Below, piece by piece: positions 22,878-31,959 of a DNA stretch of 64,000 nt. A model generated the notes under the pieces. It saw only the letters and a program-made list of their open reading frames with translations. It was not told where the DNA came from and ran no database searches. The stretch lies in assembly GCA_020091685.1 (NCBI GenBank), contig CM034610.1:12336746-12400745 (forward strand), written 5' to 3'. Origin of the DNA: Lutjanus erythropterus. Taxonomy: Eukaryota; Chordata; Actinopteri; Lutjaniformes; Lutjanidae. Within the stretch, counting starts at the first letter, position 1. Each line of letters begins with the position of its first letter. Both the position numbers and the translations under genes were made by a program.

Positions 22878-23934
22878 AGGACTAGTTCAGATTAGTTTAT
22901 ATGGGAAAGTTTGAGGTACTTATCAGTGACGCTGAATTACCTACAGTACCTACTAGCCCCCAGTTTGAAGAAGCAGAGAGGATGACAAGTATAGGAAGCT
23001 AAGCAATGAACTGCTGTGGACAGGGTCAGCAACAAAATGTAAAGTCCACCTAAAAATATCTTCCTGTTTATTGTTGTTGTTGTAACAATGTAGGACAAGT
23101 GGACAATAATGCTCCCAAGTAAATAACGACTGAGTGGTCACAATCTAAAGGACTGTTTCATTGACAATTCATTTTACAGATGTTGAGTCTGTATGTTTAT
23201 GTGGAGACATATAGACGTATAGTTGTATGTCTTGTTTTGTTTTGTCTTCCCTTTTGTTTTTGACTCAGGTGTTGTTTTGTCATTAAGATTGTGGGTATTT
23301 GTTTTGTCAATGTGGAAAGTGTGTATTGTATATACTGAGAACTTTGCCGCTTTACTTTTACATTAGACAGCCTTTTCTGATGGAAAACCACCTTTATATA
23401 AGCTAATTATTGCTCTCTCCAAACCAACTAAATTCCACAGATGAAATCACTAATCTTACCTCACAGAACACAAGAGTTGCTCATCTAATGCTGCTTTGAT
23501 TGGTTAGTTTGTGTTAATGCGTGACTTCTGTGTTTTTAAAGATAGTTTCCGATTCACTTAAGTCACATAAACAAATAAGCAAGTCAAGGCAGCAGCAGAC
23601 CAGCAACTTCCACCTTCTGCCAGATAAAATTACTGATTTGGCTAATTTGAAGAAAGATAACAGCAGTTTACCATCAGAAAATTCTGGCTGATGGCAAATT
23701 TAAGCAGTGAAATTATTCCAAATATAGCATACACTTAAACTGATTATGATTTTTTTTTTAGCTGGACCTTTTTTAAGTGGCTATAATACCTTTTGTTGCT
23801 GACCCAGTACACAGCAGTTCATTGGTTAGCTTCCATGCTGGGACTCCTCTCTGCTTCTCCAAACTGGGGGCATCCACTGCAAACTATCCATAAGCACCTC
23901 ATATAACCCACCTCAAATAGTCCCAACTATCCCT
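22878..23934 (+). mobile_element. Complete TTAA-flanked element with ~180-bp inverted arms
   Basis: The element is bordered by TTAA (22,874-22,877 and 23,935-23,938). The left arm runs AGGACTAGTTCAGATTAG ... CCCCCAGTTTGAAGAAGCAG ... AACTGCTGTGGACAGGGTC, and the right arm is its imperfect inverted copy (reverse strand AGGGATAGTT ... CCCCCAGTTTGGAGAAGCAG ... AACTGCTGTG). A TTAA target site points to piggyBac or Kolobok-like mobilisation; AGG...CCT ends fit Kolobok a little better, which is an inference. No transposase frame. Related copies lie at 16,253-16,410, 59,065-59,540 and 61,930-62,484. Confidence 0.8.
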
Positions 23935-23938
23935 TTAA

Positions 23939-24566
23939 ACATACATTCTCTTGTGCACACACAGAGGCAGAGACATACTGCCCTGCTCTGAGCAGCTTTA
24001 CACACACACACACACACACACACACAACTGTACAGTAGATGCACAAACACATTATGTTGCTACTGGGCCCCTGCTGAAACTCCATGGGGGCCACTGGTCT
24101 GAGCCAGCCACACAGCAGACCTTCATATGAGGTGCAGCTGTAGGAAGACTGGGGAGAAAAACTGGAGAGAAAGGGGGAGTGAAAAGGACAGAGAGAAGGA
24201 GAGAATAGGAGGAGCCCAGGGTGTCATTTCTCTCTCTGTCAGCTCCCTGCCTCCCCCATCCTCCCTCCCTCCCCCATCACCCCCTGAGATGTGGATGCTT
24301 CGCGGGGACAATTACCGACTGACACTTCATCATGGGCCGCGCGACAGGCGCTGACGGCCCTCGTCCAAACAAATGATGCTGGGGTCGAGGTTGCGGGCCT
24401 GCCTCCGAGTCTGCCTGCCTGTAGCCCCGCAGCACGGCCCTGCACTGCATTAGCAAGCCGCACGCACACACACACACGCACACACACAGAAAAAAAAGCT
24501 ACATTAAAAGAGACTCCTCTCAACCAACCACCTCCTTCCTTTAAGAAAAACACATTTATCAGCAGT
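23939..24566. other. Non-coding DNA with (CA)n and GA-rich tract
   Basis: (CA)13 at 24,000-24,026, a GA-rich stretch at 24,140-24,220 and CACACACGCA units at 24,463-24,489. The 164-codon minus-strand frame at 24,239-24,733 spans G-rich and CA-rich DNA and is not credible as a gene. About 24,290-24,440 is GC-rich and repeat-free and might be conserved. Confidence 0.5.
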
Positions 24567-24619
24567 GGGGGGGATGGGGGTGGGGGGGCTTCGATAGAAG
24601 GATGGAGGGTGGGTGGGGG
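24567..24619 (+). other. G-quadruplex-forming G-rich cluster
   Basis: G runs of 7, 5 and 7 are separated by AT and T (24,567-24,588), followed by GGG, GGG and GGGGG runs at 24,606-24,619. More than four runs of at least three G with short loops allow several quadruplex folds. Confidence 0.7.
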
Positions 24620-24982
24620 CGCTACAGTACTGTCAAACCCCATCCCCCTTAGGTAAAGAGAGAGCTCTTCATCTTTGTGAGGCAAGTAGGACTCTCTCAC
24701 ACACACACAAAAATACTTGCGAACCCTCCACACATACAGCTAATCAGATAATGGGGTTAAACAGCAGCCTAAAAAAGCCAACGAGGCAAAAAAGCCAACA
24801 ATCAGCACAGTGACACCAGCATGCATCAATTAACCCCGTGTCTTTGCGCAGCACAGATAACACCCTGACCCCCCCTTCACAAGCAAAACGATCAACTCAC
24901 TGCTTTGCCTTGAGTGCAGCTAACTTTAGATTCACAAAGTAGGTCAATTGCTAATAGTCAAAAAAGGGGGCAGCATATAGTG
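24620..24982. other. Non-coding DNA, no recognised gene
   Basis: Short CA run at 24,699-24,709; otherwise nothing recognised. Confidence 0.6.
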
Positions 24983-25571
24983 TTTAAAGGGACAGTTCAC
25001 CCCCAAATCAAAAATACGTATTCTTCCTCTTACCATTGTTTCATACAATCACTAACATGTACTGCTGCCGTCTCATTGATAGTTACTTTATCTTGCCGCT
25101 GTGCTCTCCACTTATCTTGTGCTGCCTTGAGATGTGTATGTTTTTGTATGTCCTATGTTGGTGACATCCAGTTTCCCTTCCAGGGGATTAATAAAGTATC
25201 TCGTCCTGTATCGTGTCATACCTGCAGTGCTGTTCATCCATCTAGACTGTTTTTGTGTGAGGTGTTGAATTTTAGAGATATCAACTAGAAATGTCTGACT
25301 TTTCTTGAGCGTCAAAAAAATATAAATTTGAAAAACTTTCCAAAAATCATGACCTGGTTACTCAAGATAATCCACAGACCTCGTTGTGAGCAGTTTCATG
25401 TAGGAACTACTTTCTTTCTGCAGTTGAATCTACCAGGGCTACTTTCTTTTTACTAGAGAGAAAGTAGTTCCTCCTTTCCTACACAAGTCTGTGGATTATC
25501 TTGAGTAACCAGGTCATGATGTATTTTTTGACACTTGGAGCACCACAAACAGAGTGCCATTTAGTTCCAAG
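24983..25571 (+). mobile_element. TTTAAAGGGACAGTTCACCC foldback MITE, right arm truncated
   Basis: Starts TTTAAAGGGACAGTTCACCC, a terminal motif I recognise from a very common percomorph repeat. The centre is a strong palindrome: 34 bp at 25,346-25,379 (ATCATGACCTGGTTACTCAA and onward) recur as an exact reverse complement at 25,487-25,520, and an inner 14-bp pair (AGGAACTACTTTCT) lies at 25,402-25,415 and 25,459-25,472. The right arm stops at GTGCCATTTAGTTCCAAG without the usual outer end and abuts another MITE at 25,574. A piece of different origin is inserted at 25,035-25,218. Confidence 0.75.
25035..25218 (+). mobile_element. LINE 3'-tail-like insertion inside the foldback MITE
   Basis: Roughly 184 bp interrupt the MITE between TCTTACC and ATACCTGCAGTG. 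The insert ends CCAGGGGATTAATAAAGTAT, resembling the 3' end of fish non-LTR retrotransposons (GGGGATTAATAAAGTATCT tails). TACC occurs at both junctions (25,031-25,034 and 25,219-25,222) and may be a short target duplication. It is 5'-truncated, as usual for LINE insertions. The family cannot be fixed from so short a piece. Confidence 0.5.
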
Positions 25572-25573
25572 AA

Positions 25574-25788
25574 CTAAAGCTGCATGATGTGGTAAAAAAA
25601 AAAAAAAAAAAAAATCATATTGCGATTGAAATATGAAGTTCCATCAGTGGGAATGATCATTTTTGCATCAGAATTTTTTTCCACAAATTTTTCCTCATCA
25701 GGAAAGATCAGCAGGATTCTGTGGTCTGTATATTGCACTTGGCCATATTGCAATTTCAATAATATTGCGATTAATTGAGCAGCCCTAG
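25574..25788. mobile_element. Short GGGCTGCACGAT-type MITE
   Basis: The left end CTAAAGCTGCATGATGTGG and the right end, read in reverse, CTAGGGCTGCTCAATTAATC form an imperfect terminal inverted repeat. Inside are two ATATTGC(G/A)AT motifs in opposite sense and a poly(A) run at 25,593-25,613. The type is common in fish and probably hAT-related. No exact 8-bp duplication is visible, probably because the element landed at the truncated edge of the preceding MITE. Confidence 0.6.
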
Positions 25789-26159
25789 TAGAAAACATAG
25801 GAAAAATGAGAGAAAGGCATGTGGAGGACCTGCTGGTAGCGGTCCCTTAGCTGAGAGCCTGAACCTGCAAATTAATAAACGCTGCCTGTGATCTCAGCCC
25901 GGGGAGGCCGATGAACAACAATTGAGACAGACATCAAACGCTTGACTAACACTGAAACAACACTTGGTAAAAAAGCTTGCCGGTCTCTGAACACACTCAC
26001 CACTGTACACGCAAGACAGAGAGGAGGAGGAGAGAAAGAGAGACAGAGAAGAAAGCGAGACGGAGACAGCATAAACAATGAAACATTTATCAAAGCGAGG
26101 AGCACAGCATCTTCTTTGCTGCACGGGCAGACTGCTAATGCAGGTGGCATTGTTGTTGT
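25789..26159. other. Non-coding DNA with GA-rich stretch
   Basis: GA-rich at 26,018-26,075 on the plus strand. Open frames on both strands here look like composition artefacts. Confidence 0.55.
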
Positions 26160-26620
26160 GGTATCCTGGGCCGCCACTGTGAGCAGCTTTGCGAAAACTC
26201 ACAAGCAACCTGCTCCCTATTGGCTCTATACTTTGTGGATGCCCTCTGCCATCCCAGAGGAGCTCAGTTTGCATTGTTATGCGACTCTCTATGCGTTTAT
26301 TATCACATTCTTTTCATTCATACTCCTGATGTTTTCCCTATTGGCAGCCCCTGCTTGATAAATGTGTTTATGGCATCTCTCACGTCTACAAAACCCTTGC
26401 ACAAGCCGCTGTCTAAGATAAATAAAAGGAGAGCTGAGAGGGGTGGGGGGGTTTAAAAATGAAGGGCAGCAGAGAAAAAATACAGAGCAAGAGCCATACG
26501 TCATGTTGGAAAGGCCCTTGAGAACGCTTTCAATCTTTCCGTCAATATTCAGCGCGCAGGCCTGTATACGCCATCATTAAAAAGGGGACGCTTCCCTGTT
26601 TATTTATCATAAGGACACAT
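26160..26620. other. Candidate conserved non-coding element(s)
   Basis: Long repeat-free stretch of balanced composition, with TATGCGTTTATTATCACATT, CTTGATAAATGTGTTTATGG (forkhead-like TGTTTA), AGATAAATAAAAG and, beyond a short G run at 26,443-26,451, CGTCAATATTCAGCGCGCAG and CCATCATTAAAAAGG. Frames up to 138 codons overlap the first part but show no domain. Confidence 0.4.
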
Positions 26621-27206
26621 GGCTGACAGCTTCCTGTAAACAAGTCGTGTGTTTATATATGTGCATGTGTGTGTGCGGACGTTCACTGAAGCTTCCACAG
26701 GCTTTTCGCGACCGTTATCTATTAAAATGGATGGCTGTTGCTCAGTAATGTGGGGAACAAGTGATGGAGTTGGCCTGTGTGCTTTCTGATAATGGCTGTT
26801 AGGGCTCATCACTGTATACAGAGATTGAGGTTGTTTAACAGATGAGGAAAAAAATTATTTTCTTCCACATTGACTGGTGGCGAGAGAACTGAAAAGAATT
26901 TAATGCATGAGGTGAGAGTGGAAAAATGAGGTGGCATTCAGGTTTTCAAGATGTTTCCCCGGCTTAATCACCGCCAAGATAACACATCTGAATAGTGGAT
27001 GAGTCTTTCTCACAATGTGAACTTGTCATAAAAAGGTTATAGTAAAGACAATGATCTCCAAGAGCTAAATCTTTTTTGTCCTTGATGCTTTGCACAGTTT
27101 CTTGTACTCTGACAAACCTTGTTTAACTGTCAAAACATAAACTTTTAGATAATCTAGGAGTCCTGCTATTCAGCTATTAAGCGTGAGACCCCCAAATGAC
27201 TAAAGC
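26621..27206. other. Non-coding DNA, no recognised gene
   Basis: Short TGTGTG run at 26,660-26,676. Nothing else recognised. Confidence 0.55.
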
Positions 27207-27276
27207 TTAATACACTGTCACCAGTGTCACTGTATTAAGTGCAAACTGAAAACACAAGTTGAAAATATTCAACTTG
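27207..27276. repeat. Two adjacent small hairpins
   Basis: CTTAATACACTG and CACTGTATTAAG form an imperfect stem at about 27,207-27,240. Immediately after it CAAGTTGAA and TTCAACTTG form a perfect 9-bp stem with a 4-base loop at 27,255-27,276. They may be the relic of a small inverted-repeat element. Confidence 0.5.
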
Positions 27277-28430
27277 AGTGAAAACTTTGAGTGTATCGCA
27301 GGGCTTTGCAGAGTATTGTGTGGGGAGAAACAGAGCAGCAGCTCGCAGACAGTCAGCAGCTGAGATCTGGAGGACACAGCTGGGGTTAGAGTCTGAGCTT
27401 CTGGAGGAATAAACACTGCAAGTCACATCGGATTCTGCTCTAATCCAATGAACTTTACTTCATGAACACACACAGAGAGGAGAGAGGAGAAAGAAGAGAC
27501 ACCTGAAGGAGATAACAGAAAGAACCGCAGCTTCCTTAGTGCGAAGCTCAGTCAGAGGCTGAACTGAACACAAACACACACCCTTGGTGCAAAAAATCCT
27601 GATAATTCACTTCACTTGCTGTCTGAACACACCAATATTGACCAACAACAAGTACCAAACATTGGGAAATTCTAATATCAGACTGTTTCTTACCTAAATC
27701 TTGGTATACCACACAACACTAATCTACAGCATGCTGCCTTCAGTGTCCATGCACTGACTTTGTGGCTATCATCAGCACTGAGGGTTATTCAGTCCACTCA
27801 CAGATAAGCTAATGCTAAACAAGTGTTGGCCAACAGCTGTGTCCAGTCAGCCTGTCAGTCAGTCAATAGCACTGATAAGTTCAAACTTGTTGGAGGAAAT
27901 GAATTCCTGGTATTTGTGAAGAGGGATGTTACTATTTATTCATCCTTTGATGCAGGGACCTGCATCAAATGTGTATTCAAATAAACCATTACTTAATAAT
28001 GGCAACAGCAAATTACTTCCTTGTTGTGGAGGATGTTTGTGCAAGTCAGAGCAGGTGAGTGTGTTTGTGTGCATATGTGAGTGTCCAGGCCGAGTGACCC
28101 ACAGAGAAAGACAAATGGCTATAGCAGGGGGCCGTGCTTGACATTTAGTTTTCATGTGGTAATGGACGTTGACCTGTCGGGGTCAGGCCTGCCAGCGAGG
28201 CAGCAGAGGGGCCCATTCCTGCACACGGCCCCATCCCTGTAACTAGACACTAGCAAAACAGTGGTAGACACACACACACACACACACATAATCACTCACT
28301 CACTCAGTAAAAAAGAAAACAGAGGGGCATCAGACATCCCACAGGTTGGACCACATAGGTGGGATGTCATTCTAGAGAGGAGACAGATGTTCGCTATGTG
28401 GTTTTGAGTGTCAGGAGCAACATGTGCTAG
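27277..28430. other. Non-coding DNA, no recognised gene
   Basis: A (CA)n run at about 28,269-28,289. A GA-rich patch at 27,470-27,500. No gene or complete element recognised. Confidence 0.55.
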
Positions 28431-28438
28431 AAAAATTA

Positions 28439-28930
28439 GGTCGCACTTTAATTTACAGTACACTGATAAGGATCAGAAGAAGGTGTGTCTAAAGCAACAG
28501 ATAGGAAATTTCACTTTTATTTACACTACATTTATGTTGTAATGTGTCTGTAATTATCCTCTAATAAGGTCTAATAAGAGCCTAACAACTGGAAATATTA
28601 CACTTAAGTTTACAATACAATTCTGTTGTAATGTGTCCCTAATTATCATCTAATATGGTTTAATAAGGGGTAACAATGGGAAATATTAGACTTTTGTTTA
28701 TAGTACAGTTCTGTCAAAATATGTCCTTCATTATCCTATAATAAGGTCTAATAAGGGTCTAACGATGCGAAATAATACACTTTAATTTATAGTGCAGTTC
28801 TGTTGTAATGTGCCCCTAATTACCCTCTAATAAAGTCTAATACAGAGTTTTTGTTTCTAGTTTTTGTCTGATTACATACAAAGCACAGCTTGTTACATCT
28901 TATCAGTGTACTGTAAAATAAAGTGCAACC
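28439..28930 (+). mobile_element. MITE with 34-bp inverted ends and an 89-bp internal tandem repeat
   Basis: The left end starts GGTCGCACTTTA and the right end finishes TAAAGTGCAACC; both continue inward into the shared TTTACAGTACACTGATAAG, giving about 34 bp of nearly perfect terminal inverted repeat. It is flanked by AAAAATTA (28,431-28,438) and CAAAATTA (28,931-28,938), a 7-of-8 match consistent with an 8-bp target duplication of hAT type. The interior is four degenerate units of about 89 bp, marked by GTTGTAATGTGTC near 28,536, 28,625, 28,713 and 28,802, each followed by TAATTATCCTCTAATAAGG. No coding capacity. Confidence 0.8.
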
Positions 28931-28938
28931 CAAAATTA

Positions 28939-29209
28939 CGGTCAGGTTGCGTGTGTCTGTCTGTGAAGGTGCACACTGATTCCTCCATCCATGGCAACAG
29001 TAGCTTGCCTATAGTACAGGGAAGGCAGAACAGTGGTAGCTGCTGTTGTTAAGGGAGTACCCTGTGTTCACCCACAACTCGGCAACAGGAGGCTACTTTA
29101 TATACTGTTTGTGACAGCTTTGTGGTAATAATGGAGCCCAGGCCCCTGCTAGTGCAAGTGGCATGCTCAGTCAAGTGAGACTTTGCCTAAGAGAACACAC
29201 ATATACTCA
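28939..29209. other. Non-coding DNA, no recognised gene
   Basis: Nothing recognised. Confidence 0.6.
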
Positions 29210-29242
29210 CACACACACACGCACACACACACACACACACAC
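29210..29242 (+). repeat. (CA)n microsatellite
   Basis: CA array with one CGCA interruption near 29,220. Confidence 0.9.
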
Positions 29243-29275
29243 TAGGCAGCCTCCTTCACGCCTAATGAGACCACT

Positions 29276-29600
29276 GGGAGAGTGGAGAGCGGGAGGCAGG
29301 GAGAGAGAAGAGGAGAGGATGGGAAATAAAGGAAGAGCGAGGTAAAAGGAGTGGAACAACGATAGCAAGAAGGGAGTAAGAAAAAGACAAATACATGGAG
29401 AGAGTAAGAGAGGCTCCAACTTTCAAGGTTTGGGACTGGGAGGGAAGAGAAGGGGCGACGGAGAGGGGGGAGAAAAGGAGTGATGACCTGGATTGCTGCC
29501 AAAGACGCAAGAGGAGGATGTGGGGGTGTCAGAAAAAGAGGAATGAGAGTGTGTGAGAGAGAAAGAGAGAGAGGGAGAGGGAGTTGAGGTACACTTCTAG
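29276..29600 (+). repeat. Purine-rich tract
   Basis: About 320 bp dominated by G and A (GGGAGAGAGAAGAGGAG, GAGAGAAAGAGAGAGAGGG). It gives the S/L/P-rich false frames on the minus strand. Confidence 0.75.
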
Positions 29601-31566
29601 GGTTAACAGCGGGTGGTTATGCAATGTACACAACGCAGGAGTGCAGGGGGGATCAAACACATGGGGTGCATACATAACTAAATCTGACACCGTAGTGCAA
29701 CAAGAGACGATGAGCAGGGAGAGAAAAAAAAACAGGCAAAACAACACTAAAATAAAGAGAACAGACACTCCCTGGGGATGGAGGGAGGGAGAACGAGTAC
29801 ATTGGGTACTGGATACACATCATCTTTGAGTAACAATGGAGGAGAGGAGGAAAGCAATGACAGAGAAAAAACAAGCCAACAAAAAAAGAAAGACAAAAAT
29901 ATATATACTGTATGTCAAAACTGCTCTACCTCTGCCTCTGGCACTACAGCATCATCTGCTCATCCAGGCAGGTGCACAGTGCAGGACTGGGAGTGGAGGG
30001 TAAGTGAGTAAATAAATCCTAGTCCAAAATGGGAAAAGACTTGAACGTCCAGTGACAAGGAACACGGACAGACAGGCACAGCTGAGCCTTTGGTTTTGCT
30101 TCCAGGGAAAACGGTGCATGAATTATTAACAGGCACACGGTCTAATGAAGTGAGGATGAGCCACTTGGCTGCATGCTCATCAGAGTAGACAACCAGGCTT
30201 GTTTGGACTATAGTGTTCAGGCCCCACAGCAGGTTACAGTGTCAACAAGTGACATGTCACTTACACCACTGCCATGAACATTGCTCCGGTTATCAAGGAA
30301 AACACTGTTGCTGAGTCCTGCATCGTTTCGAGTACCTACCGGGTGAACCTCAAAAAAATAAAAAAGTCGCATGCAGAGGTATGATTGAAAATGAGGTAAC
30401 TGTGGGTGGACAGCATGTGAGAACAATAATATCACACGTACAATATAATAATATTTTTTATACTATGTCCTGGAGAAATCAGAAATTGAACTGACTACAG
30501 TATTTTTGACATGTAAATGAACAATATCCAAGTTCTGCCGCTAGGAGTCTCTCACATGAAAACAATAACAGAAGATGTGGTTTGATGACGCTGTGATGTG
30601 GCACAGGATCTTTGCGTTATCTTCACTTTTAAACAACCACCATAGCTGATGAAAATCTCACATGACTTGGGCAGAAATCATGCTCATGGATGAGGTAACA
30701 TGAACTGGACCCATGCAGGACTCTGAACTGTTGAATTGGGCTACGTGTTGATTTTTGGATTCACTGCACATCTGTCTCTCCTCTGTCAACACCATGCTCA
30801 ATGGCAATGCAAGTCATGCTTTTAATGGACTTAAGTTAAGATGTACATCAAATAAAGAACTACTAGAAAAAAATGTGTTGCACAGATTTCATCTCAGCTG
30901 GTTTCTGCCCATCAGCAGAGACTCCGCTGACTCTTTGACCACAAGTTTATTGCATATGTAGCTGGAGCATGGGCACCGAGAAGCAAACTTAAGCGAGCAC
31001 TATGGTACAGTCCACTCTATACTTCACATGCAGAGCTGGAACAGGAAAGTTAAAAAAGATCTGCTGGAGGACTGCCTGAAATGCGGCCCCCTTTTCTTTT
31101 GGAAAAGGAACGCACCCACCCCCTAAAATAAAATGCACTAAAACCAGCTTGGTTAGTCTTACCCTTGTTCTAACAACCACTAGCCCTGGTTTGGTTGAAG
31201 TAAATCCTTAATTCACCACATTAAATGTGCAAATATTCTGGCTCTCACTCATCGTTCAGCTCAGTGGGTGTGCACTTTCCAGCTGAATGAGAGTGCGTCG
31301 CTGAGCAGAGGCTCTCACTCGTGCAGACCATCAAATCAGCAAAATAAAATGGCAAATGTCACCCCCAAAAAAAAAACATTGATGGACTAGTCAGTCGCTG
31401 ATATATTCATCCAGTCATCCAGCTCTATTGCCTAATACCTATCCAGCTGCACTGGATTGTGTCTGGGTCAACACTTTAACTAGCACTTCTCTCTGAGGAC
31501 TCAGAACAAATCCAGACCAATGATGGGACAGGGGGCAGGATGGAGGAGATGGAAAATAGATTTTTG
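29601..31566. other. Non-coding DNA, no recognised gene
   Basis: The stretch 30,530-30,620 (TTCTGCCGCTAGGAGTCTCT, GATGACGCTGTGATGTGGC) resembles the interior of an interspersed fish repeat, though without visible ends. No gene recognised. Confidence 0.5.
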
Positions 31567-31951
31567 TTAGTAAAGCACTGTAGCTCCAGGGCTACAGTCA
31601 CTGCTTGGCTGCTCTCTGCCTGCCTCCTCTTCCGGCAGTCCACATGCCACTGCTAATCCCTCATAGACCCAGAGGAAGGCTTCGGGATCATCCCTGTGTG
31701 TGAGCTGGGAAAGACAGGAAGCTGGCAGGCACATATTGTCTGGGTGAGACGCAGTGGATGACTGCAACAAACTCTTCAGCAGAGCTCCATCCTTCTTCTG
31801 GGTGTGCACAATTTTGCAAAGTGCTGGTGGTGTTGCTGTTGGACGGTGACCTTGCTGACCAGCTAGACTCCTTCTGGATCTGTCTGCCTCCAAAACAACA
31901 CTCAGTCCCTGCTTGCTTTGGCACCAAATACTGCAGGTTGGGTGGTAGCAC
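31567..31951 (-). mobile_element. Fossil gag fragment of a Ty3/Gypsy-type LTR retrotransposon
   Basis: The minus strand encodes a stretch with DDPEAFL followed at the family spacing by an aromatic-glutamate pair and a later G-x-P, the pattern of the Gag capsid region of fish Ty3/Gypsy elements. It is a short isolated piece. No LTRs, primer-binding site, protease or polymerase region were recognised around it, so the rest of the element is absent. It is clearly broken and probably old. A domesticated gag-derived gene is possible in principle but nothing here supports one. Confidence 0.5.
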
Positions 31952-31959
31952 AGTTCATG

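Noticed and set aside
24239-24733. 164-codon minus-strand frame
   Set aside because: Composed of G-rich, CA-rich and GC-rich segments with no recognisable domain.
27207-27276. Hairpins as a microRNA precursor
   Set aside because: Stems are 9-12 bp, much shorter than the roughly 22-bp or longer stem of a microRNA precursor.
28506-28850. Regularly spaced 89-bp repeats, considered as a CRISPR-like array
   Set aside because: The units are contiguous tandem copies without spacers, inside a transposon of a vertebrate genome.
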